Part shown: piece after piece, positions 37,068 through 45,942 of the stretch
Layout: every line of letters starts with the position of its first letter
How positions within the stretch are numbered: position 1 is the stretch's first letter
NCBI RefSeq assembly: GCF_020783315.1
Contig: NZ_CP086063.1
Location: forward strand, 3,150,501-3,214,500
DNA from: Ferruginibacter lapsinanis
Lineage (GTDB): Bacteria > Bacteroidota > Bacteroidia > Chitinophagales > Chitinophagaceae
Length of the DNA: 64,000 nucleotides
Direction of reading: 5' to 3'
Program-made: the position numbers and the translations under genes
The notes under the pieces: generated by a model
What the model saw: only the letters and a program-made list of their open reading frames with translations
What the model was told of the DNA's origin: nothing
Databases searched by the model: none

Positions 37068-38042
37068 ATGAGATTATCAGTAGCAGAAAAGGAGGAAATC
37101 ATTCAATTGGTTGAACGTTCAGAACTGGGAGTAAACAGAACTTTGGTACAGTTGGGGATCAACAAGAGTACGTTTTACAATTGGTACAAAGCTTATTTGG
37201 ATAAGGGTGCTAATGGCCTTGAATCAAAACGTGCTACCCGGCAACGCTGGAATACGATACCACAGTCTGAAAAGAATCTTGTAGTGGAGATTGCGCTGGA
37301 ATATGCCGAGTTATCACCCAGAGAATTATCCTGTAAACTCAGTGATGTAAAAGGAATATTCATATCAGAATCCAGCGTGTACCGGATTTTGAAGGCCAAA
37401 GGGTTAATCACCAGCCCTTCACATATTTTGTTAGCAGCAGGAAATGAATTTAGTCAAAAGACCTGCTTTGTTCATGAAATGTGGCAAACAGATTTTACTT
37501 ACTTCAAGATATTGGGATGGGGATGGTATTATCTGAGTACAGTACTGGATGATTACAGCCGTTTTATTGTTCATTGGGAACTCTGTAAGACAATGAAAAC
37601 AGAGGATGTACAACGAACAGTTAATAGAGCCCTGGAGGCTTCAGAGTTGCCAAATGAGTTCAGGCCAAAGTTATTATCGGACAATGGAGCTTGCTATATC
37701 GCATCAGAACTCAAAATCTTTTTACAAAACAAGAAAATGAAACTTTTACATGGCAGGCCCAATCATCCGCAAACACAAGGGAAAATTGAACGTTATCATC
37801 GGTCAATGAAAAACGTTGTTAAGTTGGATAATTACTACTGCCCTGAAGAACTGGAAGCATCATTAACGGCTTTTGTACACTACTATAATCATGAACGCTA
37901 TCATGAGTCTCTTGGGAATGTCACACCGGCAGATGTTTATTACGGAAGGCAAGAAGAGATTTTTAAATACAGGCAAAGAATAAAAATGCTAACGCTTCAA
38001 AGAAGAAGGCAAAATTATTTAAGACAAAAAATAGCATCTTAA
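37068..38042 (+). CDS. IS3-family transposase OrfB (DDE integrase)
   Basis: The 324-residue frame has an N-terminal helix-turn-helix (ERSELGVNRTLVQLGINKST) and an rve-type catalytic domain. The first Asp is in WQTDFTYF, the second in LLSDNGACY and the Glu in KIERYHRS, a complete DDE triad. It is open upstream in the -1 frame to the slippery A-run at 37020-37028 (reading KLNHLGVSEKYQRR before the Met). The working transposase is therefore probably the fusion rather than OrfB from this ATG. Confidence 0.93.
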   Translation: MRLSVAEKEEIIQLVERSELGVNRTLVQLGINKSTFYNWYKAYLDKGANGLESKRATRQRWNTIPQSEKNLVVEIALEYAELSPRELSCKLSDVKGIFISESSVYRILKAKGLITSPSHILLAAGNEFSQKTCFVHEMWQTDFTYFKILGWGWYYLSTVLDDYSRFIVHWELCKTMKTEDVQRTVNRALEASELPNEFRPKLLSDNGACYIASELKIFLQNKKMKLLHGRPNHPQTQGKIERYHRSMKNVVKLDNYYCPEELEASLTAFVHYYNHERYHESLGNVTPADVYYGRQEEIFKYRQRIKMLTLQRRRQNYLRQKIAS

Positions 38043-38106
38043 TTTTAATCTGTACACTATAAAACTAAAAATAAAAAGTATCTTTAAATCACGAAACACT
38101 CTCTAA

Positions 38107-38599
38107 GAGAAAGTTCACTTTGATTTGACGACATACACTGACTTCCGGCAGCCTTCCGGTATCGTACCGGTGCCCTCACGGAATAAAAAGCTAAAAAATA
38201 ACATTACATGCGTATAATCAATCAATTACATTTAAAAAAACATCCCATGCTCAATAGTATAGAACTCTATAAACGTATATAAGCACTACATTAAGAAGGA
38301 ATAAGAAATGAGTATTCATAGCACCAGGTCAATCATCAGTACTTTATCACATCAATTCATACCAAAAAAGCAATTACCGAGCTTAAAAAGTTAATAATTT
38401 CATAACAAACACTCATTTTTTGCTAATTTTACAGAAAATAATCAATATTATAAATAAATTAAATATACAAAATTGAGGTTGGCCATCATGAAGAAATTTC
38501 TATGAAACATATTACCAGTAAGGCTTTTCTGATTTTTTGAAAGGACTTAGCGTAATAAAAACACATTAAAGATGATTTCCCCTCCCTCTAAAAGCCATT
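38107..38599. other. Intergenic region after the IS, no gene seen
   Basis: This stretch has no credible frame. It contains a small perfect inverted repeat CCGGTA-TCG-TACCGG at 38156-38170. It could be the degraded former 3' part of the RHS locus, but no RHS-like or toxin-like peptide is readable in any frame. Confidence 0.5.
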
Positions 38600-38607
38600 T
38601 ACCTTTG
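38600..38607 (+). promoter_or_regulatory. Promoter -7 element TACCTTTG
   Basis: An exact TAnnTTTG match with no protein gene downstream on this strand before a strong terminator at 38760-38793. It is taken as the promoter of a candidate small RNA. Confidence 0.45.
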
Positions 38608-38612
38608 TGTAA

Positions 38613-38793
38613 CAAGATCGGGAAGTGAGATAATAAGTAGACGTTCTTTAAAAAATACACCCGATAGAAGAAAGTGCTTTTTAACTGCACATACAAACTG
38701 AGTCAGATCAGTTCAACAATACTTTTAAGAATTTTTCATATGGCAAGCAATCGTTAAAAGTTCTTCCGTTTCTACGGAAGAACTTATTTTTTT
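38613..38793 (+). ncRNA. Candidate structured small RNA of about 180 nt
   Basis: The stretch lies between a TACCTTTG element and a strong intrinsic terminator and contains no frame. Possible stems are ATCGGG (38617-38622) with CCCGAT (38660-38665), GTGC (38674-38677) with GCAC (38687-38690), and AACTGA (38696-38701) with TCAGTT (38708-38713). The 10-bp terminator stem follows. I do not recognise tmRNA, RNase P or SRP RNA in it. 6S RNA has a similar size but its long bubble-containing helix is not apparent. Confidence 0.4.
38760..38793 (+). terminator. Strong intrinsic terminator
   Basis: GTTCTTCCGT (38760-38769) pairs perfectly with ACGGAAGAAC (38774-38783) around TTCT, followed by TTATTTTTTT. 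It points along the plus strand, towards the convergent lpxD gene. Confidence 0.85.
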
Positions 38794-38875
38794 GCGAAGT
38801 ACGGCCAAATACCTGTTCGATTATTATTTTCTGCAAGTTTTTTTTATACAAGCCTCCGGCTTTTATCTACTAGTA

Positions 38876-39874
38876 TTATTTAGATTCTTTAACCAGCTTT
38901 CTTAACACCACCCATTGTTTTAATGCATCTCTTGCATCTATTGCAGGGTAACCCAATATTTTTTTACCATCTCCAAAATTATTGATCACTCCGGATGCAC
39001 CGCCTACCTGTACGCCATTGCCTAAGATCACATGGTCGGAGATACAGGCACCACCTCCAACTATAACACCATCGCCTAAGGTAACGGAGCCGGCTAACCC
39101 ACTACTTCCTGCCATGATACAAGAGCGCCCCATTTTACTGTTATGCCCTATTTGTACCAGGTTATCTATCTTACAACCATCACCAACAATGGTAGCACTG
39201 AATTTACCTCTATCAATACAACTGCTGGCTCCTATTTCTACTCCGTTTCCAATGATCACGTTTCCAATATGAGGGATCTTAATAAGCCCCCTGCCATCAG
39301 GACTTGGTCTGAAACCAAAACCATCTGCACCTATCGTAACATTGGGATGTATGATACAATGGCTTCCGATAACACATCTTTCCCTGATCACTGTTCCTGA
39401 CCAAATGGTGGTGTTATTGCCAATTGTTGTATTATCAAGTATAGTTGTATTTGGATACAACACCACATCATTACCTAATTGCACGTTTTTACCTACATAG
39501 CACCCTGCACCAATCTTACAACCATTGCCTACTATTGCTGTAGGATGAATAACAGCTGTTGCATGGATCATTTCTTCAAATACCGGAGGCTCGGTAACAA
39601 AGAGTTCCAACAACTCCGCCATTGCTATATCCGCATCCTTTACTTTTATAAATGCTTTGTTTGCCCCGGGTTCCAGATCAATATCTTCATTAATGATAGC
39701 GGCACATGCCTTGGAGCTTTCCCACAATTTTATATACTTTTTATTGCCTATAAAAGAAATTTGCCGATCGTTTGCCAGTTCTAACTGTTCAGGACCAGTG
39801 ATAGATTGTGTAGTATTACCGACAATGACGCCTTTTAGTTTCTCATTTATTTCATGGATACTGAATGTTAACAT
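38876..39874 (-). CDS. lpxD: UDP-3-O-acylglucosamine N-acyltransferase
   Basis: The 332-residue protein has an N-terminal uridine-binding domain (about 1-100, with QISFIGNKKYI) and a left-handed beta-helix of hexapeptide repeats (about 105-310). It contains the LpxD signatures GADGFGFRP and QIGHNSKMG, the latter with the catalytic-type His. It adds the second acyl chain in lipid A synthesis. This copy is not next to lpxA/lpxC/fabZ; many Bacteroidota carry two lpxD-like genes, so it may be the second. It fits the LPS transport genes elsewhere in the window. Confidence 0.9.
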   Translation of the reverse strand: MLTFSIHEINEKLKGVIVGNTTQSITGPEQLELANDRQISFIGNKKYIKLWESSKACAAIINEDIDLEPGANKAFIKVKDADIAMAELLELFVTEPPVFEEMIHATAVIHPTAIVGNGCKIGAGCYVGKNVQLGNDVVLYPNTTILDNTTIGNNTTIWSGTVIRERCVIGSHCIIHPNVTIGADGFGFRPSPDGRGLIKIPHIGNVIIGNGVEIGASSCIDRGKFSATIVGDGCKIDNLVQIGHNSKMGRSCIMAGSSGLAGSVTLGDGVIVGGGACISDHVILGNGVQVGGASGVINNFGDGKKILGYPAIDARDALKQWVVLRKLVKESK

Positions 39875-39993
39875 GTGTTTAAGGTTTAATTAGGCCTTCA
39901 ATATAGCATTAAATTTTGGCATTGCCCAAGCGCTTAAAAGCACTTACCAATTTCTGTTCACCTCCGGCTTGGCAAATAGATGTTGTTTTACAA

Positions 39994-40001
39994 TATTTTT
40001 G
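39994..40001 (+). promoter_or_regulatory. Promoter TATTTTTG with upstream TTG for the pentapeptide gene
   Basis: An exact -7 match, with TTG at 39969-39971 lying 22 bp upstream. The start codon is 80 bp downstream. Confidence 0.45.
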
Positions 40002-40080
40002 TACTATCTTAGCCATGATATCCTATCGAGTAAGACCCTTCTCGTGTGTTAACGAGCTTTCCATACAAAACAAGACTATT

Positions 40081-40827
40081 ATGAGTTATAATTTTTACCG
40101 ATTCGTCAGTATCGTCATGCTATGTATATTAGCTGCATTGGTTCTCTTTATTATGGGAAGCAGTTTGTACTTTTTACATTACCGATATAGCACCAACTGG
40201 ATATTTCTGGGTATTGCTGCGGTTATGGCCGTTACAGCATTCCATTTCCTTATTTTAAAACCTCTCTTTCTTCGGATCAGTTTTGTTACACCACCTACAC
40301 AACTGCTTAAAAAATTCATGAAATATGGCTCTTCGGGTTACCAGGATACTGTTGAATCCATCGAGATACGTGAGGATCTTACTAAAAGAATGCGACAACA
40401 TGGGGCCAATAATTTTTCAAAAATGAATTTCAGTAACCTCAATTTATCGGGTATTGATTTCCGTGGTGTTCGATTCACTTATTGCCTCTTCATCGGTGCC
40501 AACCTTAGCAATGTAAGATTTGAGAAAGCATTTTTTGAAGGATGTATATTTGACAATGCCGACCTTACAAATGCAAACTTTGCCAATGCTACGATCAGCG
40601 GAGTGAGTCTGAATTTTGAAAATGCCATAATGATCAATACCTGCCTCGATAATATCCGGATATACCGCACTCTTCCTTACCAGGAAAGATTGGAAAAATT
40701 ATGCCTGACAGAATTAGAAAATAATAATGTGACCGGATTCAAAGAATTACAGGAAAGATATATCTGCAGCAAAGGAGAAAATAAACGAACAAGTTCTATC
40801 AATGACTTTTTGATACTGCCCAGATAA
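40081..40827 (+). CDS. Membrane-anchored pentapeptide-repeat protein
   Basis: The 248-residue protein has two N-terminal transmembrane helices (about 8-30 and 40-60). Pentapeptide repeats of the A(D/N)LxX type follow (about 110-185: MNFSNLNLSGIDFRG, GANLSNVRFE, NADLTNANFANATISG), forming a right-handed quadrilateral beta-helix. The C-terminus is helical. The start at 40081 places the first transmembrane helix at the N-terminus; an earlier ATG would add 55 residues overlapping the promoter. Function unknown. The YRTLPYQERLEKLCLTELEN region is not familiar to me. Confidence 0.82.
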   Translation: MSYNFYRFVSIVMLCILAALVLFIMGSSLYFLHYRYSTNWIFLGIAAVMAVTAFHFLILKPLFLRISFVTPPTQLLKKFMKYGSSGYQDTVESIEIREDLTKRMRQHGANNFSKMNFSNLNLSGIDFRGVRFTYCLFIGANLSNVRFEKAFFEGCIFDNADLTNANFANATISGVSLNFENAIMINTCLDNIRIYRTLPYQERLEKLCLTELENNNVTGFKELQERYICSKGENKRTSSINDFLILPR

Positions 40828-40881
40828 GTGGATTTATTTATCAAGACATATTTACTATTTAAATAGAATTACAAATAAAAA

Positions 40882-40903
40882 ACTCCGAAGGTATCTTCGG
40901 AGT
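40882..40903. terminator. Bidirectional terminator
   Basis: ACTCCGAAG and CTTCGGAGT form a 9-bp stem with a GTAT loop, with A upstream and T downstream. It is shared by the convergent genes ending at 40827 and 40944. Confidence 0.88.
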
Positions 40904-40943
40904 TTTTTTATTTATTTAAGTTTATACAAATTCTCAGGTACGT

Positions 40944-41834
40944 TTATTCTCGTAAAATTGATACAAGAACAAAACCAGTATGTTCTGATTTTATATTTTT
41001 TACCCTGAATCCATAAGTAGATGAAGATGTTGCCTTACTTATCGTAACCAATGGTGTTGCATCCATCTCTTTATTACAGGACGTTTCAGTTCCATCCACT
41101 GTAGCACAAAGATCAATATCTTTAACACTATCATCACCTACAGCTACTAAATAATGCTTGGAGCCATCACGTAACGGCATACCATAAATGCTATTATCTG
41201 TTCCTTGTTCAAGTAAGTAACCATAAACACACCACGAATTTTCCTTGCTCTGAAATGCCACTCCTGTAGTAGAAACTTCATTAACGATAGATGCCAGGGC
41301 AAACATAGAGTTCTGAGCTTCTTTCATCCGGTCGGTATTTAACACCAATCCTCCCGATTCAAGAATTACCAGGCAGCAATATGCTTTGGTCTTTGCATAA
41401 TTAGATAAGGTTAGTACATATCTGCCAGAATACGAAGGTGAGAAAGTAACCGATGGCAGATTATCTGTTTTAGTATCGCTTGCCAGGGTTACACCATCCT
41501 TGCTGATCTTGATATCTACATCGGTAGCGTCATCATCTCCTCCACCCATGATAACATAAGTCTTATCACTCTTCAGGTCAAGCGTAAAATTGCTTTTTCC
41601 TCCGGAAGCATCCAGGAATGTTCCTAAAAAGCTTAACCCCTTGGCAAAGCCAAAAGTGCTGCTGCTGGATTCATAGTTTTTGGCATAATTAATTGTTCGT
41701 ACAAACGCTTGCTTCATGTACTTACCACTTGACCATTGCGCTTTTGATTGATTGGTAAAAAATGATGCAAGTATGAGTAATAAAAAACTTGCAGTGAATG
41801 TGAAAGAATTTCGGGTAACTGATCTGTTATTCAT
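40944..41834 (-). CDS. Secreted protein with two related beta-sandwich domains
   Basis: The 296-residue protein has a signal peptide ending near QSKAQ (residue 32). Two similar domains follow. The first (about 80-165) has KTYVIMGGGDDDATDVDIKI. The second (about 215-296) has KHYLVAVGDDSVKDIDLCAT. Both end in a hydrophobic beta-strand segment (CCLVILES, FVLVSILRE). This looks like an internal duplication of a pre-peptidase-C-like sandwich. No catalytic motif is seen. It lies 77 bp downstream of a DUF1566 secreted-protein gene on the same strand, and the two may be co-transcribed. Confidence 0.75.
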   Translation of the reverse strand: MNNRSVTRNSFTFTASFLLLILASFFTNQSKAQWSSGKYMKQAFVRTINYAKNYESSSSTFGFAKGLSFLGTFLDASGGKSNFTLDLKSDKTYVIMGGGDDDATDVDIKISKDGVTLASDTKTDNLPSVTFSPSYSGRYVLTLSNYAKTKAYCCLVILESGGLVLNTDRMKEAQNSMFALASIVNEVSTTGVAFQSKENSWCVYGYLLEQGTDNSIYGMPLRDGSKHYLVAVGDDSVKDIDLCATVDGTETSCNKEMDATPLVTISKATSSSTYGFRVKNIKSEHTGFVLVSILRE

Positions 41835-41911
41835 TCTTTGTACAGTTTTAAGGTTAAATAAGGTTATATGAATGAAGCTAAGGTAAAACTTCCAAACTTT
41901 ATTAAATTGAT

Positions 41912-42688
41912 TTAAAATGCCCGAATGGCCCTAACATAGGATGGCTTATTTACGGTACTTTCTACAGGACTACCTGTATTAAAATCCAGCAGCCATGCAT
42001 TATTGAAATCAGTTTCTGAAGAAGACCAATATTCAGCTCTTGCAATATTTCCTACTCCTTTCAATTGTAAATTTTTATACAGCAATTTCAACTCATTCAA
42101 TGACGGGAGGAACCAATCACTGTATCCATTTAGCGTAAGATCGCTGCAAAGGCGGGCCGCTATACCTGCATTATCTCCGGGATTTATACTTATGATCTTA
42201 TCCGTATTCGTTACTCCTGTACCAACAGTTATTGCAGTAGCACCGGCAGGGTTTTCAAAAAAGCCCCATTTTGCCATAGTGCTTTGATCAACTGCAGCCG
42301 CAATTAATCCATGATCTCCCGAAGGATCCACATAAAATATAATACCTCCCCCATACTCTTCTCCAACGGTATGAAAGTTTACATCGAAATATTTCCAGGA
42401 AGTTCCATTATAAAACATTGGTCGTTTAGCAACTGTATTGTATACCACCGACCCCTCCGAAGGATTAACAAGCGCTCCTATTTGTTCAACGGTCATTTGT
42501 GGAAGTAAAACTCCATTATTAACAGGCATCGCATTTTTACCGGCTTTGCTGCTATCGGTTGGAGCTTTTACATGCTGGGAATAACCTACAATAGGCAAAC
42601 TGATCAGAATGATCAACAGCAGTGCAATCGCTATTTTATTTAATGAACCGGCAACTATTAAATACTTTTTGGATGGAAGCAAATTCAT
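41912..42688 (-). CDS. Secreted DUF1566 (Lcl C-terminal) domain protein
   Basis: The 258-residue protein has an N-terminal membrane/signal segment (about 16-36, ALLLIILISLPIVGYSQ). Next is a Bacteroidota-type MPVNNGVLLPQMTVEQIGAL module. A C-terminal DUF1566 domain follows (about 105-258: YGGGIIFYVDPSGDHGLIAA, WFLPSLNELKLLYKN, AEYWSSSE). These domains occur in surface adhesins and Fibrobacter major paralogous proteins. The first module resembles the one in the 10.3-12.2 kb protein. No enzymatic function is known. Confidence 0.82.
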   Translation of the reverse strand: MNLLPSKKYLIVAGSLNKIAIALLLIILISLPIVGYSQHVKAPTDSSKAGKNAMPVNNGVLLPQMTVEQIGALVNPSEGSVVYNTVAKRPMFYNGTSWKYFDVNFHTVGEEYGGGIIFYVDPSGDHGLIAAAVDQSTMAKWGFFENPAGATAITVGTGVTNTDKIISINPGDNAGIAARLCSDLTLNGYSDWFLPSLNELKLLYKNLQLKGVGNIARAEYWSSSETDFNNAWLLDFNTGSPVESTVNKPSYVRAIRAF

Positions 42689-42943
42689 AATAAAGGTTTT
42701 TAGTCAAAATAAATGTACCAATTTTTTATTTACAAGTCAAGAAAACTACCAGATTTTACAGTTGCAGAACAATACCATGGCCCCGTTACTTATCATTTCC
42801 CGAGCCTGATAAGAATTATGCTGGCCTGAATTGTTCACCCAATTTCACATAAATGATAACAGAACAGAAACAATAGAAAGAATAGTAAATGAAAGAATTC
42901 TTCATCCGCAAAAATTAACTTATTTTGTATAAAATTTAATCAG

Positions 42944-43726
42944 ATGCTTACCGTAATTGTTCCCTTAGATTTTTCTGAACCATCCTTCAATTCTGCTCAC
43001 TATGCCTATGAGATGTACAAAGACAGAAAAGATGTCACGATCATCTTATATCATTTTTATAAAGACGGTGAGGATATCATATCAGAACGTAATTACCTGG
43101 AAAGCCTGAAAAAAGAATTTTCAACTTCTGCCACCAAAATAGAAACCTTGTTGGAATCTGGTCATGATTTTATTGACAGCCTAAGTGCATTCGCTCATGG
43201 CAGAACTGCTTATATGATAATAATGACATTGTCAGAAAAATCTCAGTTAGTACATCGTTTCACCGGTTCAAACGCATTAAAGGTTGTAGAGAAAAATATT
43301 TGCCCTGTTTTAATTGTACCTGCAAAAGCCACATTCAATGGCGTGAATAATGTAGTACTCACTTCTGAAATGAAATTTATACAGGAAGGACCCACTATGA
43401 TGTCTATAAAAAAAGTATTGGCAGACTTTAAACCCTTTTTGCACGTACTGAATGTAGACAGTAAACATTATATCTCCTTAACCGAAGAATTTAAAACAGC
43501 GAGGGATAATATGGAAGCGATACTGGCAGAATTTAATCCTGAATTCTATTTTATGCGGCTTTTCGATTTTACTGAAGCAGTCAATCTTTTTACAAAAGAT
43601 AAAAAAATTGACATGATCATTATCGGACCAAAGATGCATAGCCTTTTTGAAAAAATATTCAAATCGCATTATTCATCCGATCTGATATATCAGAGTGAAG
43701 TACCTGTACTTGCTGTATTAGACTAA
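42944..43726 (+). CDS. Universal stress protein family, two-domain
   Basis: The 260-residue protein begins TVIVPLDFSEPSFNSAHYAY, typical of UspA N-termini, and has two alpha/beta halves (about 1-130 and 135-260). The first half ends in PVLIVPA and the second in PVLAVLD, as in tandem Usp proteins. These bind ATP or act in stress responses; the G-x2-G-x9-G(S/T) ATP motif is not clearly present, so ATP binding is doubtful. The small zinc/HhH protein gene follows 17 bp downstream. Confidence 0.88.
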   Translation: MLTVIVPLDFSEPSFNSAHYAYEMYKDRKDVTIILYHFYKDGEDIISERNYLESLKKEFSTSATKIETLLESGHDFIDSLSAFAHGRTAYMIIMTLSEKSQLVHRFTGSNALKVVEKNICPVLIVPAKATFNGVNNVVLTSEMKFIQEGPTMMSIKKVLADFKPFLHVLNVDSKHYISLTEEFKTARDNMEAILAEFNPEFYFMRLFDFTEAVNLFTKDKKIDMIIIGPKMHSLFEKIFKSHYSSDLIYQSEVPVLAVLD

Positions 43727-43743
43727 AGTATCGAAGTCATACA

Positions 43744-44046
43744 ATGGCGAGTTCAACAACAACAATAAGAACATGCAGTAAAGGGCATCAGTATCATAAA
43801 AACAGCGACTGTCCTACTTGCCCGGTTTGTGAGAGAGACCGCAAACCTAAAAGTGGATTTTTATCTTTACTTGCGGCGCCTGCAAGACGTGCTTTGGAAA
43901 ACAACCAAATCATTTCGCTGAAACAATTATCAACTTACACAGAAAAAGAAATCATATCACTGCATGGCATCGGGCCTGCTGCTTTACCAATTTTAAAAAA
44001 ATCCTTACAATCAGAAGGTTTATCTTTCACTAAACAAAAAAAATAA
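43744..44046 (+). CDS. Small zinc-ribbon plus helix-hairpin-helix protein
   Basis: The 100-residue protein has Cys/His pairs near the N-terminus (TCSKGHQYHKNSDCPTCPVC), suggesting a zinc ribbon. The C-terminal half (ISLKQLSTYTEKEIISLHGI, then GPAALPILKKSL) matches helix-hairpin-helix or RNA-polymerase-alpha-CTD-like folds that contact DNA. It sits between a Usp gene and an FMN-reductase gene with gaps of 17 and 1 bp, so all three are probably in one operon. A stress-linked DNA-binding role is a guess. Confidence 0.75.
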   Translation: MASSTTTIRTCSKGHQYHKNSDCPTCPVCERDRKPKSGFLSLLAAPARRALENNQIISLKQLSTYTEKEIISLHGIGPAALPILKKSLQSEGLSFTKQKK

Positions 44047-44047
44047 T

Positions 44048-44605
44048 ATGCCGCACATCACTATCATATCATCCAGCGTAAGAACCGGAAGAAACAGCCA
44101 CAGAGTGGCTTTATATTTTAAAAAATACCTGGAAGAAATCAATCAGGCTACAGCAGAAATACTGGACCTGAATGCGTATAACTTTCCTTTATTTGAAGAG
44201 AGGTTGCGGCTGCAAAAATCTCCTGCAGCCAATGTGCTGGAATTTGCAGGAAAAATAAAATCTGCTGATGGCGTTATCATTGTTACACCGGAATACAATG
44301 GCGGATATCCGGCAAGTTTAAAAAATGTGGTCGACCTGTTGTATGACGAATGGAATAAAAAACCGATTGCCATTTCTACTGTATCAGATGGTGTTTTTGG
44401 TGGTACCCAGGTGATCACCTCACTACAATTTTCTCTCTGGAAAATAAAAGCATGGACAGTTCCGGCGATGTTTCCTGTTCCAAAGGTCAGCGACAGTTTT
44501 GATGAGAATGGAGTTCCGAAAGACAAGGCTGCTACAGATAAAAGAGCAGCCGGTTTTATTGGAGAGTTACTATGGTGTATCGAGGCTAAGAAAAGAATGG
44601 CGTAA
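44048..44605 (+). CDS. NADPH-dependent FMN reductase (flavodoxin-like fold)
   Basis: The 185-residue protein has the flavin-phosphate loop SSVRTGRNSHRVA and the signature PEYNGGYPASLKN (about 79-91), typical of the NAD(P)H-dependent FMN/quinone/azo reductase family. It transfers electrons from NAD(P)H to flavin or quinones in the cytoplasm. Substrate unknown. It is the last gene of the Usp operon and ends at a strong bidirectional terminator. Confidence 0.9.
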   Translation: MPHITIISSSVRTGRNSHRVALYFKKYLEEINQATAEILDLNAYNFPLFEERLRLQKSPAANVLEFAGKIKSADGVIIVTPEYNGGYPASLKNVVDLLYDEWNKKPIAISTVSDGVFGGTQVITSLQFSLWKIKAWTVPAMFPVPKVSDSFDENGVPKDKAATDKRAAGFIGELLWCIEAKKRMA

Positions 44606-44610
44606 TTATA

Positions 44611-44640
44611 AAAAAAGGAACCACAAGTGGTTCCTTTTTT
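44611..44640. terminator. Bidirectional terminator
   Basis: A 14-bp perfect stem (AAAAAAGGAACCAC with its complement) has a two-base AA between the arms, so in the RNA the inner pairs open to form the loop. Shared by convergent FMN reductase and helicase genes. Confidence 0.88.
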
Positions 44641-44655
44641 ATTGTATCGATTATT

Positions 44656-45942
44656 TTATTGAGCCCTGTTTCCAAAGTTCCTCGGCTTTTCTGCACCAAA
44701 TCTTTTCTTTGGTTGGTTGCCATTACTACCTCCGTTCCTGTTACCAAAACTTCTTTGCGGACGTTGCTGCTGTGGCGCAGGACGTTTAACAAATCCGGAG
44801 AATGTTGTATGATACGGATGATGTTCGTTCACCGGGATCTGTTTGCCGATCAATTTATGTATATCTTTCAGATCACTCATTTCTTCTGCATCGCAAAAAG
44901 AAAAAGAAGTACCGCTTAAGCCTGCCCTACCGGTACGGCCTATACGATGCACATAGGTTTCTGCTACATTTGGTAATTCATAATTGATCACATGTGTCAA
45001 TTCATCCACATCAATGCCACGGGCAGCAATATCAGTAGCCACTAAGATCCTTGTTTCCCTGTTCTTAAAATTGCTTAATGCTCTTTGTCGGGCATTTTGA
45101 GATTTGTTGCCATGAATAGCTTCTGCACTCACGCCGATCCTTGTAAGCTCTTTCACAACTTTATCAGCACCATGCTTTGTACGGGTGAACACCAACGCCG
45201 TTTCAATATTTTTATCTTCGAGGATATAAGCCAGTAATGATCTTTTATTTTCTTTTGCTACAAAGAATAATGATTGCTCAATAGTATCTGCAGTAGAAGA
45301 CACCGGAGCTACTTCTACTTTTTCAGGATTCTTTAAAATACTGTTTGCCAATGATTGAATCTCATCAGGCATCGTTGCAGAAAAAAACAATGTTTGTCTT
45401 TTTACAGGAATTTTTGTGATGATCCTTTTTACATCATGCACAAATCCCATATCTAACATACGGTCAGCTTCATCCAGCACAAATATTTCTATTTCGTTCA
45501 AACGGATATGCCCCTGGCTGATAAGATCTAACAAACGGCCGGGAGTAGCTACTAAAATATCTACGCCTCTTCTCAACGCATCCACTTGTGGATTTTGGTT
45601 TACGCCACCAAATACCACCAGGTTTTTCAAGCGCAGGTGTCGTCCGTAAGCGTTAAAACTATCCTGTATCTGAATGGCCAGCTCACGTGTAGGAGTCAAT
45701 ATCAACGCTCTTATAGGGCGTTGACCACTACTCTCCATTGTTTTGGGTTTGGCTAATAATTGCAACATCGGTATAGCAAATGCTGCTGTCTTTCCTGTGC
45801 CTGTTTGTGCACAGCCAAGTAGGTCTTTGCCTTCCAGGATATGAGGAATGGCCTGTTGCTGAATGGGGGTAGGTTTTGTATAACCTTCTTCAGTAAGCGC
45901 ATCTAGTATGGGCTTAATGATCTTTAAGTCTGTAAATAACAA
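44656..45942 (-). CDS. DEAD-box RNA helicase, RhlE-like
   Basis: The 428-residue protein has all helicase motifs: Q-motif [10 protein letters not shown], Walker [28 protein letters not shown] and HRIGRTGR. A basic Gly/Asn/Arg-rich tail follows (about 380-428) of the kind seen in RhlE proteins. It unwinds short RNA duplexes in ribosome assembly or cold adaptation. The start appears to be TTG at 45942, since no ATG or GTG is in frame for a long way upstream. The 5' region holds a small inverted repeat (ATGAAGT, CGTTA, ACTTCAT) at 45971-45989. Confidence 0.93.
   Translation of the reverse strand: MLFTDLKIIKPILDALTEEGYTKPTPIQQQAIPHILEGKDLLGCAQTGTGKTAAFAIPMLQLLAKPKTMESSGQRPIRALILTPTRELAIQIQDSFNAYGRHLRLKNLVVFGGVNQNPQVDALRRGVDILVATPGRLLDLISQGHIRLNEIEIFVLDEADRMLDMGFVHDVKRIITKIPVKRQTLFFSATMPDEIQSLANSILKNPEKVEVAPVSSTADTIEQSLFFVAKENKRSLLAYILEDKNIETALVFTRTKHGADKVVKELTRIGVSAEAIHGNKSQNARQRALSNFKNRETRILVATDIAARGIDVDELTHVINYELPNVAETYVHRIGRTGRAGLSGTSFSFCDAEEMSDLKDIHKLIGKQIPVNEHHPYHTTFSGFVKRPAPQQQRPQRSFGNRNGGSNGNQPKKRFGAEKPRNFGNRAQ

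Larger units (their letters stand above)
36653..38106 (+). mobile_element. IS3-family insertion sequence, about 1.45 kb
   Basis: Terminal inverted repeats are TTAGAGAGTATTTCC (left) and, read inward from the right, TTAGAGAGTGTTTCG, which match at 13 of 15 positions. Two transposase frames lie inside with a -1 slippery run between them. No flanking target-site duplication is obvious, so either it has decayed or my ends are off by a few bases. Both frames are intact, so the copy may be active. Confidence 0.85.

Noticed and set aside
38613-38793. 6S RNA, tmRNA or RNase P RNA
   Set aside because: None of the diagnostic helices or conserved cores could be recognised; only the size is similar to 6S RNA, so it is left as an unnamed candidate.
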